Positions 1 to 8,342 of a stretch of DNA of 64,000 nucleotides are shown one piece after another. Made by a program: the position numbers and the translations under genes. This DNA is from PGYT01 sp963675055. GTDB taxonomy: Bacteria; Bacteroidota; Ignavibacteria; Ignavibacteriales; Melioribacteraceae. The notes beneath the pieces were generated by a model. That model saw nothing but the letters and a program-made list of their open reading frames with translations. It searched no databases and was not told the origin of the DNA. The stretch covers positions 930,001 to 994,000 of the forward strand of contig CAXXJE010000002.1 of NCBI GenBank assembly GCA_963675055.2. Direction: 5' to 3'. The stretch's first letter is position 1, and each line of letters opens with the position of its first letter.

Positions 1-1
1 A

Positions 2-1069
2 GCCGCTGTTAAGCACTATGTTCAGGCGCTTAAGATGCGTACAATTACTCATGAGCTGCTTGGTATATGGGGCGGTAAAATGCCGCATAACATGTCAATG
101 GTTCCAGGTGGTTGTACCGAGAGACCAACGGTAGACAAGATTGCGGATTTCCGTTGGCGACTTGAAAAAGTACGCGCGTTTATAAATGATGTCTACATTC
201 CCGACGTACTCATGGTGGCTAAAAAATATCCCGATTACTTTAAGATCGGCGCCGGCTGCGGATTGTACATGTCGTATGGCGGATTCGAACTCGACAGCAA
301 TCCGGATTTATTACAGCGTAAAAGATTGTTTCCCGGGGGAAGAACGACAATCAAGGATTTGAAATTACTCGATTTCGATCCGGACTTGATTACAGAAGAT
401 ATAAAACACAGCTGGTATAATTCAAATTCTCATTTGCATCCGTCCGAAGGGGAGACTTCACCCGACAGAGAGAAGAGGGGCGCATATTCATGGCTGAAAT
501 CACCGCGATATAACGGGCAGGTTCACGAAGTCGGCCCGGTTGCTCGTCAGCTTGTAGCTTATGTTTCCGGATTCGAGCCGACGATTAAACTGGTTGATCA
601 TGTACTTAACTACTTTAAGGCTCCCCCCTCTGTTCTTGCTTCAACACTGGGAAGACATGCGGCACGAGCCATAGAAGCTAAAATTATTAGCGATTATATG
701 GCTGAGTGGGTGTTACAGTTAAAGCCTGGCGAACCTGTTCATGCTCATTTTGAAATTCCGGAATCGGGACAGGGAATGGGTTTAACAGAAGCGCCGCGCG
801 GATCACTTGGTCACTGGATTACAATTAAAGATCATAAGATAGCTAATTACCAGGCGGTTGTACCTACAACCTGGAACGGCGGACCTAGAGATGACAAGGG
901 TCAGCCGGGACCGTTTGAACAAGCTCTTGAAGGCACAAGAGTTAAGGATGAAAAGAATCCGTTCGAACTTGTCAGGATCGTTCGATCGTTTGATCCGTGC
1001 CTTGCATGCGCTATTCACGTTATAACTCCTAAGGGAGAAGAACTTGCCAAATATGTAATTGAGGCTTAA
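2..1069 (+). CDS. hybC: NiFe hydrogenase large subunit, 5'-truncated by the window edge
   Basis: The reading frame is open from base 2, so the N-terminal part, including the first RxCGxC nickel-ligand motif, lies outside the window. The visible C-terminus has the second nickel-binding motif DPCLACAIH (DPCxxCxxH). It is followed by a 16-residue tail that the family's maturation endopeptidase normally removes after the His. Together with the small subunit at 1568 it would form the periplasmic H2-activating core. The dedicated protease starts 5 bp downstream, and Tat-signal-bearing partners follow in the same operon. Group 1 (Hyb-like) is inferred from the neighbours; the exact subgroup cannot be set from this fragment. 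The ATG at 35 is internal, not the true start. Confidence 0.95.
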   Translation, partial: AAVKHYVQALKMRTITHELLGIWGGKMPHNMSMVPGGCTERPTVDKIADFRWRLEKVRAFINDVYIPDVLMVAKKYPDYFKIGAGCGLYMSYGGFELDSNPDLLQRKRLFPGGRTTIKDLKLLDFDPDLITEDIKHSWYNSNSHLHPSEGETSPDREKRGAYSWLKSPRYNGQVHEVGPVARQLVAYVSGFEPTIKLVDHVLNYFKAPPSVLASTLGRHAARAIEAKIISDYMAEWVLQLKPGEPVHAHFEIPESGQGMGLTEAPRGSLGHWITIKDHKIANYQAVVPTTWNGGPRDDKGQPGPFEQALEGTRVKDEKNPFELVRIVRSFDPCLACAIHVITPKGEELAKYVIEA

Positions 1070-1074
1070 CAGCT

Positions 1075-1575
1075 ATGAAGAAACCGATTTTAATTATTGG
1101 AGTTGGCAATTCGATCATGATGGATGATGGTGCCGGTATTCACGCAGTCCGTGAATTGGAGAAGATGGATCTCCCCGACACAGTTGAGGTATTCGACGGA
1201 GGAACTCTTGGAATCGACTTAATGCCGTTTATAGAAGGAAGGGAAAAGCTGATCTTTATTGACAGCGTAAAAGGTGAAAACACACCGGGGACTTTATACC
1301 GGTTTCACCCGGATGACCTGAATTATGAATCAGCTCCCAAGACCTCGGTACATCAGATCGGACTTATCGAATCACTTCAGATGATTTCTTTGATCGGTAA
1401 GACTCCCGGAAGAGTGGTTATATTCGGAGTCGAACCGCATACAATAGACTGGGGTGAAGAACTTACTCCTGCCTTAAACTCGGTGATGCCGAAATTACTG
1501 AAGCATGTTCTTAATGAGATTGAAGATTCTGTTGAAGAAATAAAAAATTTAATAACGGAGGAAACAAATGGGTGA
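1075..1575 (+). CDS. hybD: Hydrogenase maturation endopeptidase (HyaD/HybD family)
   Basis: A 166-residue cytoplasmic protease expected to clip the C-terminal tail of the large subunit once nickel is inserted. Seen in sequence: N-terminal GVGNSIMMDDGAG, which carries the family's Asn/Asp loop; GGTLGIDL around residue 42; a DSV segment and an HQIG His near residue 93, which fit the Glu/Asp/His nickel-sensing set of the family; and FGVEP near residue 121. It starts 5 bp after the large subunit gene and its last 8 bp overlap the small subunit gene, so the three are almost certainly co-transcribed and translationally coupled. Its length is normal for the family. Confidence 0.93.
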   Translation: MKKPILIIGVGNSIMMDDGAGIHAVRELEKMDLPDTVEVFDGGTLGIDLMPFIEGREKLIFIDSVKGENTPGTLYRFHPDDLNYESAPKTSVHQIGLIESLQMISLIGKTPGRVVIFGVEPHTIDWGEELTPALNSVMPKLLKHVLNEIEDSVEEIKNLITEETNG

Positions 1576-2686
1576 AAGAAAAGAATGGTCCCGGCGAGAG
1601 TTTCTGAATTTAATGAGCAAAGGAACGGGTTTGTTGATGGGCGCGAGTTTGTTCGGCATACCGGGATTTGATAAAGTGTTTGCTCAGTCGGTTGCTGAAG
1701 TACCTGTCTTGTGGCTTCAGGCTGGATGCTGTACCGGCTGTTCGGTTTCCGTACTGAACTCGAAGAGCCCTGAAATACAGGATGTACTCCTGGGTGAAGT
1801 AATTCCCGGCAAGCATCTCAGTATGCTCTGGCATCCGAATGTATCTGCCACACAGGGACATGATGCAGTGAAGGTAATAGAAGACCTCAAGAAGAAACCG
1901 AAAGGAAGTTTTGTACTTGTTATAGAAGGAGCAATTTCAACCAAGGATGACGGTGTTTACTGTGAAATAGGTGAAAGGAATGGTCATGGTATTACAGCGC
2001 TTGAGCACCTTCTCGAACTGGCGCCGAAAGCTATGGCAATAGTTTCAATGGGTACTTGTGCTGCGTTCGGTGGAATACCAGCTGCCGATCCGAATCCCAC
2101 AGGCGCTAAACCGGTACTTGAAGTGTTGAAGGATAATAACATAGATACGCCTGTAGTAAATATTCCCGGTTGTCCGCCTCATCCGGATTGGTTCATCGGA
2201 ACGGTCGCAACAATACTGATCGGCGGTTTATCGGCCATCAAAGTAGATGAACACGGTCGACCAAAAGCGTTTTACGGATCACTGATTCATGACAACTGCC
2301 CGAGAAGGGGCCAGTTTGATCTCGGCAATTTCGCGAAAGACTTCGGCGAGGATGGCTGTATGTATCAGCTTGGCTGTAAAGGACCTGTAACACATTCCGA
2401 CTGTCCTAACCGCAAATGGAACAGCGGTGTTAATTGGCCTATCGGAAGCGGTCATCCCTGTATCGGCTGTGTTGAACCCTTCTTCCCGATGGGCAAAGAT
2501 CTTTACCAGCAGGTTGAGATTAACTATGCTACTGCTCCCGCAACTTATCCGGGTATAAATAATCCGAAAGACTCAACATATAATCCGCTGGTTACCGGAT
2601 TAGTTGGTGCCGCTGCGGGTGCGGCAGCAGGCGCTGCAATAGCATCTAAAAAGAAAAAAGAAAATGAAGAAACCAGGGAGGCTTAA
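1568..2686 (+). CDS. hybO: NiFe hydrogenase small subunit with Tat signal
   Basis: A 372-residue iron-sulfur subunit that carries electrons from the NiFe site to the membrane partners. It has a twin-arginine signal (SRREFLNLM, residues 8-16) followed by a hydrophobic stretch to about residue 31. The proximal-cluster motif CCTGC is at 54-58, and further Cys/His residues follow in the middle and C-terminal parts (GCPPHPDW, DNCPRRGQ, QLGCKGP, HPCIGCVEPFF) as expected for the three clusters. Near the C-terminus a Gly/Ala-rich hydrophobic helix (about 340-358) is followed by a Lys-rich end, a likely membrane anchor facing the periplasm. A GGAGG box sits just upstream of the ATG, inside the protease gene. 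Confidence 0.95.
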   Translation: MGERKEWSRREFLNLMSKGTGLLMGASLFGIPGFDKVFAQSVAEVPVLWLQAGCCTGCSVSVLNSKSPEIQDVLLGEVIPGKHLSMLWHPNVSATQGHDAVKVIEDLKKKPKGSFVLVIEGAISTKDDGVYCEIGERNGHGITALEHLLELAPKAMAIVSMGTCAAFGGIPAADPNPTGAKPVLEVLKDNNIDTPVVNIPGCPPHPDWFIGTVATILIGGLSAIKVDEHGRPKAFYGSLIHDNCPRRGQFDLGNFAKDFGEDGCMYQLGCKGPVTHSDCPNRKWNSGVNWPIGSGHPCIGCVEPFFPMGKDLYQQVEINYATAPATYPGINNPKDSTYNPLVTGLVGAAAGAAAGAAIASKKKKENEETREA

Positions 2687-2687
2687 T

Positions 2688-3590
2688 ATGGCTGTTAACC
2701 GAAGAGACTTTTTAAAGTTGGGTGCGGCGGCTATAGGAGGCAGCCTTGTGGGAAACAACATGGTTAAGGGTCAGGAAAATGAAAAGTATGCCGATAACCT
2801 GGCAATGCTAAATGACTGTACTCTTTGCATCGGATGCCGCGGCTGCCAAACGGCGTGTAAGGAATCTCACGGACTTGAGCATACAGGGGAAGACCCAAGA
2901 TATGAGATGCCGACGGATCTGAACGCACGTAACCATACTGTGATCCAGTTGTTTCGAAAGTCTGATGATGAATGGACGTTTATAAGGCGAAGCTGCCTGC
3001 ACTGCAACGAACCATCGTGTGTATCTGTTTGTCCCGTTGCAGCGTTTACGAAAAGAAAGGACGGAGTGGTTGCTTACGATCCGGACAAATGTATCGGCTG
3101 CAGATACTGCGAAGTCGCGTGTCCGTTTGACGCACCTACTTTCGAATTTGATAAGGCGGCTCCGGTAGTTCAGAAATGTGATTTTTGTAAAGACATAAGA
3201 TTAGCAAAAGGTGAAAAACCGGTGTGCGCCAGTGTTTGTCCACGCGGCGCTATTAAGTTCGGTAAACGCGGCGAACTTTTGAAAGAGGCAAAGAAACGAA
3301 TTGCCGATAATCCCGAACGATATAATTCTCATGTATACGGAGAGAAGGAAATTGCCGGTACTTCGGTACTTTATCTTGCTCCGAAGGGAATTGCTTTTAC
3401 CGATCTCGGATTGCGTAAGTGGGATGAAACACCCCCTGGTAAAATGACCGAGGATATTCAGCATGGAATTTTCAAATACTGGATCCCGCCGGTTGCTTTG
3501 TATGGTGCACTGGGATTCGCAGCTTACAAGCTTAAAGGCAGAGACAACAATTCCGAAAACAATTCAAGGGAGGTGAATGATGAAAGTTAA
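2688..3590 (+). CDS. hybA: Hydrogenase-associated 4x[4Fe-4S] ferredoxin subunit (HybA-like), Tat-exported
   Basis: About 300 residues. The start is placed at ATG 2688 because AGGGAGG (2675-2681) lies 6 bp upstream and the protein then begins directly with the Tat signal NRRDFLKLGAAA; an in-frame ATG at 2664 inside the small-subunit gene is less likely. Four cysteine groups are visible: CTLCIGCRGCQTAC, CLHCNEPSCVSVC, CIGCRYCEVAC and CDFC...CASVC, enough for four [4Fe-4S] clusters. A C-terminal hydrophobic helix (YWIPPVALYGALGFAAY) may anchor it. It is expected to relay electrons between the small subunit and the NrfD-type membrane protein, as HybA does in HybOABC complexes. Confidence 0.92.
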   Translation: MAVNRRDFLKLGAAAIGGSLVGNNMVKGQENEKYADNLAMLNDCTLCIGCRGCQTACKESHGLEHTGEDPRYEMPTDLNARNHTVIQLFRKSDDEWTFIRRSCLHCNEPSCVSVCPVAAFTKRKDGVVAYDPDKCIGCRYCEVACPFDAPTFEFDKAAPVVQKCDFCKDIRLAKGEKPVCASVCPRGAIKFGKRGELLKEAKKRIADNPERYNSHVYGEKEIAGTSVLYLAPKGIAFTDLGLRKWDETPPGKMTEDIQHGIFKYWIPPVALYGALGFAAYKLKGRDNNSENNSREVNDES

Positions 3591-4743
3591 TGCTGTTCCC
3601 ATGAATCAAAACCTATGGACCAGAGGATTTACAGCGGGTGTGGTTGTAATCGGCATCGGAATACTCTTTACTATTTATCGATTCATTTTCGGTTTGGGTG
3701 CGGTAACTAATCTAAACGACGGTGTACCCTGGGGCATTTGGATAGCATTCGATGTCGTTACCGGAATAGCGCTCGCGGCAGGCGGATTTACTGCGGCTGC
3801 ACTGGTTTATATCTTTAACCGCGGACAGTATTCCCCACTTGTCAGACCGGCTTTATTAACGGCTCTGCTGGGCTATGGAATTGCCGGGTTCTCGATTATA
3901 CTTGATGTCGGCAGGTGGTGGCAGATCTATAACCCTGTTCTTCCTAAATCCTGGCAGGGAAACTCGCCTTTGTTTGAAGTATCGCTTTGTGTAATGACAT
4001 ATATGACCGTTCTTATAATAGAGTTTCTGCCGATAATGGCAGAACGATTTAAAGACAGTGACAATAACTTTATAAAGAGTCTAATTGTTAAGCTCGGAAC
4101 AGTTCTTAATAAGGTTATGATATTTTTTATCATACTCGGCGTTGTAATCTCAACTCTTCATCAATCATCTCTCGGTTCGGTAATGATAATTGCTGTTGTC
4201 CGAATTCATCCTTTATGGCACTCCGCGTGGTTGCCGTTGTTGTTCCTGATCTCCGCAATAGCCGTCGGATTCCCTGTGCTTGCAGTCGAATCACATTATT
4301 CATCGAAAGCATTCAGCAGGAAGTTCGATACCGGTATGCTTGCCAAACTTATGAAAATCACTCCATGGCTTCTTGGGCTGTATTTGATTGTGCGACTCGG
4401 AGATATAATAGTTACAGGAAAAAGCGGATTAATTTTCTCAAGTGTATGGGGTTTGGTTTTCCTGGTTGAAATAGGTTTGCTGGCTGTAGCACCAATGATC
4501 ATGATGCTGAAACCGGCAATAAGAAATACGAGAAACGGATTACTGACGGCTTCGGGAATGATAATTGCCGGACTAATAATAAACAGGTTTAATACTTATT
4601 TAATAACTTACGAGCCGCGTGCAGGATGGGATTATTTCCCTTCCTTTGGAGAACTGGCTATTACAGCTATGCTAATTTCGTTGTTGTTTGTTGGTTATAA
4701 ACTTCTGGCTAACTATTTTCCGGTTCTAAGTAAAGAACAATAA
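3577..4743 (+). CDS. hybB: NrfD/HybB-type integral membrane subunit
   Basis: A polytopic membrane protein of 388 residues with about eight to ten hydrophobic segments, matching the NrfD/PsrC/HybB family that exchanges electrons with the quinone pool without heme. The N-terminal half carries the motif-like GVPWGIWIAFDVVTGIALA. AAGGGAGG at 3566-3573 precedes two adjacent ATGs (3577 and 3580), and the gene overlaps hybA by 14 bp, so translation is coupled. As the last gene of the hydrogenase block it completes a membrane-bound quinone-linked H2 uptake or H2 evolution complex. Direction of catalysis cannot be told from sequence. Confidence 0.92.
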   Translation: MMKVNAVPMNQNLWTRGFTAGVVVIGIGILFTIYRFIFGLGAVTNLNDGVPWGIWIAFDVVTGIALAAGGFTAAALVYIFNRGQYSPLVRPALLTALLGYGIAGFSIILDVGRWWQIYNPVLPKSWQGNSPLFEVSLCVMTYMTVLIIEFLPIMAERFKDSDNNFIKSLIVKLGTVLNKVMIFFIILGVVISTLHQSSLGSVMIIAVVRIHPLWHSAWLPLLFLISAIAVGFPVLAVESHYSSKAFSRKFDTGMLAKLMKITPWLLGLYLIVRLGDIIVTGKSGLIFSSVWGLVFLVEIGLLAVAPMIMMLKPAIRNTRNGLLTASGMIIAGLIINRFNTYLITYEPRAGWDYFPSFGELAITAMLISLLFVGYKLLANYFPVLSKEQ

Positions 4744-4750
4744 TTAAACT

Positions 4751-4787
4751 TCCCGGCATGTACATCCGGGCTGCGGCTATGCCGGGA
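4751..4787 (+). other. Two mutually exclusive hairpins between hybB and the nickel transporter gene
   Basis: TCCCGGCAT (4751-4759) can pair with ATGCCGGGA (4779-4787), a perfect 9-bp stem. The same left arm can instead close a short hairpin, CCCGG...CCGGG, within 4752-4770. No T-run follows, so it is not a classic terminator. It lies in the 75-bp gap before the transporter gene and could be an attenuator, an mRNA-stabilising stem or a dispersed repeat. Confidence 0.45.
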
Positions 4788-4818
4788 TAAACCCATATAA
4801 TTATCAGAGATTACTTTG

Positions 4819-5532
4819 ATGTCGAATGAACTATCAATACTTACTTTAACGGCCCTGTCGGTTGGATTTTTCCATACTCTTCTCGGACCCGACCATTATA
4901 TTCCCTTTATAGCAATGGCAAAGGCCGGCAAGTGGTCGATGCGGAAAACAATTATTGTTACTATCTTATCCGGGATCGGACATGTTCTTGGTTCAATTGT
5001 GCTTGGCTTCATCGGCGTCGGTATAGGAGTGGCTCTGCACCTGCTGGAAGATATCGAATCGCTGCGCGGTGATTTGGCTGCCTGGCTGCTGATAAGCTTT
5101 GGATTGGTATATATGATCTGGGGAATTAGGAGGGCGGCTAAAAGGAAGAAGCATACTCACAAACATGTTCATACGGACGGCACTATTCACGATCATGAAC
5201 ACAACCATCACCATGAACATTCTCATGCGCATTCGAAAGAAAATACAGCCAACCTTACACCATGGATACTGTTCACTATTTTTGTGTTCGGACCCTGCGA
5301 AGCTCTGATACCAATTCTTATGTATCCGGCAGCTAATATTGGTATTGGCGGGCTGGTTTTTATTACAGTAATATTTGCTGTAACAACAATATCAACAATG
5401 CTTGCCATCGTAGTTGTATCAATAAAAGGCATTAGTCTGCTTCCTGTTAACAAGTTTGAAAAGTATTCACATGTTCTTGCCGGAGCCATTATTCTTATAA
5501 GCGGTTTGTCAGTTCAGTTTATGGGTTTATAG
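4819..5532 (+). CDS. NicO/UreH-type nickel (cobalt) transporter with His-rich loop
   Basis: About 237 residues. The N-terminus has HTLLGPDHYIPF, matching the His/Asp helix of the NicO/RcnA/UreH transporters, and a second membrane half begins near residue 148 with FGPCEALIPILMYPA. Between the halves, about residues 112-142 form a loop with many His residues (HTHKHVHTDG, HEHNHHHEHSHAH), the usual metal-binding linker of RcnA-like proteins. ATG 4819 is preferred over the TTG one codon upstream. Its position directly behind a NiFe hydrogenase operon makes nickel the likely substrate. Import or export is not settled by sequence alone; RcnA exports while UreH-type proteins are linked to uptake. Confidence 0.8.
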   Translation: MSNELSILTLTALSVGFFHTLLGPDHYIPFIAMAKAGKWSMRKTIIVTILSGIGHVLGSIVLGFIGVGIGVALHLLEDIESLRGDLAAWLLISFGLVYMIWGIRRAAKRKKHTHKHVHTDGTIHDHEHNHHHEHSHAHSKENTANLTPWILFTIFVFGPCEALIPILMYPAANIGIGGLVFITVIFAVTTISTMLAIVVVSIKGISLLPVNKFEKYSHVLAGAIILISGLSVQFMGL

Positions 5533-5535
5533 TTT

Positions 5536-5955
5536 ATGGATGTTGTTCAGACGGAAAAATCGCTTTACGAAAAATATATTAGAATATTTCTGTATCTGGT
5601 TGCATTCCATTCCTTTGCTGTTGCGCTTGCCTTAATGTTCTCGCCTTCAATGCTTATGGAGTTTTTCGGCTACTCAGCTATAACCGAACCGTTCTTTAAA
5701 GTTCAGGCCGGAGTATTTCATATCGTCATGGTTGTTGCATATATTTATGCTGCAATAGATCCGCTTCGCAATAGAATTATGATTACCTATTCTATCACTG
5801 TAAAGTTTATCGCAACAGTATTTTTAATTATATACTTTGTTTTTATCGATCCGGTTTTAGTGATTATACTCTCAGGATTAGGTGATTTAATAATGGGATT
5901 GGTGCTTCTTTACTTATACAGAAAACTCTTCCTTTATTGCAACACTATTGGGTAA
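5536..5955 (+). CDS. Small four-helix membrane protein of unknown function
   Basis: A 139-residue protein with four hydrophobic helices (about 16-36, 52-70, 80-102 and 106-130) and a charged N-terminus. No family motif was recognised. It begins 3 bp after the nickel transporter stop and overlaps the start of the epimerase gene, so it sits in the same transcription unit. The layout resembles small DoxX-like or DUF-type integral membrane proteins, but no assignment is made. Confidence 0.7.
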   Translation: MDVVQTEKSLYEKYIRIFLYLVAFHSFAVALALMFSPSMLMEFFGYSAITEPFFKVQAGVFHIVMVVAYIYAAIDPLRNRIMITYSITVKFIATVFLIIYFVFIDPVLVIILSGLGDLIMGLVLLYLYRKLFLYCNTIG

Positions 5956-7493
5956 TACAGGTGCAGAAAAGAGAAACATCCATTCTGGTTACAGGTGCTT
6001 CGGGATTCATCGGTCAATACTTTCTCGATGCAATTAAAAACCATTTCAAAGTGTTTGCGCTATCACGCAGACTACCGACAAATGCTGCGTTAACCGAGCA
6101 CCCGAATATAACATGGATACAAGCAGATATTAGTTCACCCGAGGCTATGGAAAAAGCTAAAGAGACTATTCTAAGTAATGGTGGTGTAAATTTTATTCTG
6201 CATCTTGCCGGCTATTATGATTTTAACTATGATCTTAATCCCGAATACTACCGCACGAATGTTGTCGGCACAAGGAATGTCCTTGAAATAGCAAAAGAGC
6301 TTGATATCGAACGATTCATTTTCGCCAGCTCCGTTGCGGCATGTAATTTCCCCGCAAAAGGAGAAAAGCTCAGCGAGAAATCTCCACCGGATGCCGAGTT
6401 TGAGTACGCACGCACTAAGAAGAAGGGTGAGGAACTAACCGGAGAGTATTCAAGATATTTTAAGACTACCGTTACCCGGTTCGCGGCAGCATTCAGCGAC
6501 TGGTGTGAATACGGGCCGTTATACATTTTTCTTAAGACGTGGTTCTCCCGATCGTGGAAATCAAGAGTACTGGGAGGACGAGGCGAAGCGGCTATTACAT
6601 ATATTCACGTCAATTGCCTGATAGATCTTTTGCTTAAAGTAATTAAAAAAAGCAGGGTGTTACCAGCGTTCGACATTTATAGTGTCAGTCCTGAAAAACC
6701 TGTTACGCATAACGAACTGTTTCGCAGCGCGACAAAATATTTTTACGGCGCTTCACGAAAACCATTCCACATGCCTAAACCCGTATCGTTTGTCGGCGTT
6801 GTTATAATGGATTTTATTGGACGTCTAATCGGCAAGCGGCCATTCGAAAAACCATGGATGATTCAGTATATCGATAAACAGCTCCATATTGATACGAAGT
6901 ATACTCGCGAAATGCTCGGGTGGAGTCCGACGAACAGATATGGACTTCAGCGAAGGCTTCTTTATATGATCGAACATATGAAAAGTTATCCTTACGAGTG
7001 GGAGAAACGAAATCTGAAAGCATTTAAATACATCCCGATGAATCCGAATTATAAAATCTATCACGCTTTGGAAGAACTAAGAGATATAGTTGTTGATGAT
7101 ATAAGAGACTACATCCTTGATGAAACGAGACGAGAAGAATTTAACAGTTATCACGAGCTAGATCGTACCGTTCTGCGCAAAGACATTCTGATCGTTTACC
7201 AGTTCCTGTCCGTTTCAGTCAGGTCCAAGGACAGGGTTTCCGCACTAGCATACGCGCGTCAGATAGCACAGTTAAGATATGAACAGAATTTTAATCCAAT
7301 GGAAGTTGTCGAAGCGTTTAATGTGACTGGAGAAATTATAAGGAAGCATTTAAATAAACATCCGGGACTCAAAGGAATGGAACGCGCGATATACGATGAA
7401 ATATCACTAACCTTTCAGCTTATGGCCGATGAAATTGAAGGTACATTTGAAAACATCTCGAGAGAAAAATCTTCTCTCCTCAACAACAACTAA
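5937..7493 (+). CDS. NAD-dependent epimerase/dehydratase (extended SDR) with a C-terminal helical domain
   Basis: A 518-residue protein. The N-terminal part is an extended short-chain dehydrogenase: VTGASGFIGQYF (GxxGxxG nucleotide loop), DIS and HLAGYYD strands, and YARTK (YxxxK catalytic pair) near residue 155. Residues about 345-510 are not part of the SDR fold. They are highly charged and helical, with LRDIVVDDIRDYIL, HELDRTVLRKDILIVYQFL and QIAQLRYEQNF, reminiscent of the RsbRD N-terminal/globin-like sensor fold, but this is only an impression. Start: ATG 5937 overlaps the preceding gene by 19 bp; GTG 5961 is an in-frame alternative placing the Rossmann motif nearer the N-terminus. The substrate is unknown. 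Confidence 0.8.
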   Translation: MQHYWVIQVQKRETSILVTGASGFIGQYFLDAIKNHFKVFALSRRLPTNAALTEHPNITWIQADISSPEAMEKAKETILSNGGVNFILHLAGYYDFNYDLNPEYYRTNVVGTRNVLEIAKELDIERFIFASSVAACNFPAKGEKLSEKSPPDAEFEYARTKKKGEELTGEYSRYFKTTVTRFAAAFSDWCEYGPLYIFLKTWFSRSWKSRVLGGRGEAAITYIHVNCLIDLLLKVIKKSRVLPAFDIYSVSPEKPVTHNELFRSATKYFYGASRKPFHMPKPVSFVGVVIMDFIGRLIGKRPFEKPWMIQYIDKQLHIDTKYTREMLGWSPTNRYGLQRRLLYMIEHMKSYPYEWEKRNLKAFKYIPMNPNYKIYHALEELRDIVVDDIRDYILDETRREEFNSYHELDRTVLRKDILIVYQFLSVSVRSKDRVSALAYARQIAQLRYEQNFNPMEVVEAFNVTGEIIRKHLNKHPGLKGMERAIYDEISLTFQLMADEIEGTFENISREKSSLLNNN

Positions 7494-7714
7494 TTTGGTT
7501 TCACCTCTATGTCTCTTTCAACATAATCAATGTTGTTAAGGTGTTCCTGTGTAAGATTTAGTCTTGCGGTATCTTCGCTTCTTATCTCTATAAAACTTCT
7601 TCCGACACGGTGAACTGTTCCAAAGATAAAGTCGCGACCTTTAATTCGGGGATTTGGAAATATGTACTTTATTTTATCACCCCGTTTGAAGTCTTTGATA
7701 TATGATATTCTCAT
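7490..7714 (-). CDS. Small conserved-looking protein of unknown function
   Basis: A 74-residue protein starting MRISYIKDFKRGDKIKYIF, with alternating strand-like segments (FIFGTVHRVGRSFIEIRSED) that suggest a small beta-barrel, perhaps PilZ- or SH3-like. A GAGGG box lies 8 bp upstream of the ATG. Its end overlaps the end of the epimerase gene by 4 bp in convergent orientation. No catalytic motif is visible and no function is proposed. Confidence 0.6.
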   Translation of the reverse strand: MRISYIKDFKRGDKIKYIFPNPRIKGRDFIFGTVHRVGRSFIEIRSEDTARLNLTQEHLNNIDYVERDIEVKPN

Positions 7715-7935
7715 TGCTCAAACCCTCTTTGATATTCTACTATCGAAAAATAGCTGAAAAGTTTTAATTCAGGATTACCACTGCGTTATCATAATGTTAA
7801 ATTTGTCAGCTGTTTCTCAGAACAATTGGAATCAATATATATAAGACATTTTCCCGGTTAGGAAGTTCCATTTAGGAGCTGAAAAGGGTTTGATTTTATT
7901 GATGGATGAAGAAAACGGGGAAAAGATTACCAAGC

Positions 7936-7964
7936 GCTGCTGAAAACAGATGTTTTCAAACAGC
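7936..7964. repeat. Inverted repeat in the 7.7-8.3 kb gap
   Basis: TGAAAACA-GA-TGTTTTCA (7941-7958) is a perfect 8-bp palindrome with a 2-bp centre, flanked by GCTG (7936-7939) and CAGC (7961-7964). As RNA it forms a strong hairpin; as DNA it could be a regulator site. No T-run follows on either strand. The rest of the 628-bp gap 7715-8342 holds only the short ORF and the CRP-like site listed separately. Confidence 0.5.
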
Positions 7965-7982
7965 ACCCGGTACCAGCCAAAT

Positions 7983-8090
7983 TTAATTGTCTCGTTTCAT
8001 TCGGGATAATATGGCTGAAACAACCAAAAACAGTAAAATTGCCCCGCCGAAAATTCCGATACTTGAATATATTATTGAGGAAAGCGCCAT
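7983..8090 (-). CDS. Candidate 35-residue single-pass membrane microprotein
   Basis: A short ORF with a TAG stop eight codons upstream of the ATG in the same frame. The product is mostly one hydrophobic helix (IYSSIGIFGGAILLFLVV) followed by a positive tail (SRMKRDN), the profile of small bacterial membrane proteins. The ribosome-binding site is weak (AGG about 5 bp upstream). A CRP-like palindrome lies 76 bp upstream. Length alone makes chance possible, so the call rests on the composition and positive-inside ending. Confidence 0.35.
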   Translation of the reverse strand: MALSSIIYSSIGIFGGAILLFLVVSAILSRMKRDN

Positions 8091-8165
8091 AAAGCCTAAA
8101 ATTTTAATTCGATACTACGTATGATTTCAGTAATATCCAAATTAAATTAAGATTATGCTCGTTTT

Positions 8166-8181
8166 TGTGTCATTTATCACA
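8166..8181. promoter_or_regulatory. CRP/FNR-like palindrome
   Basis: TGTGTCATTTATCACA matches the CRP consensus TGTGA-N6-TCACA at nine of ten positions. It lies in the gap upstream of the 35-residue minus-strand ORF. A second such site is at 28177, and a Crp-family regulator is encoded at 42066. Which regulator would bind is unknown. Confidence 0.35.
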
Positions 8182-8342
8182 TATTCTGAGAACAACAACC
8201 CGTATTAATACAGATATGAGAATCGGAAGAGTTTGTAAAATAATCTAAAACAGAGCTTTTTTCTGTAAACTGATATTATTCGTTTTAACCCTATATTTTG
8301 GGGGTTACCATGCTCATTTACGGGAATACGGCACTATTTGGA

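Noticed and set aside
4751..4787. NiCo (czcD) riboswitch upstream of the nickel transporter
   Set aside because: The hairpins do not show the four-stem arrangement or conserved joining bases of that riboswitch; only a simple alternative stem is present.
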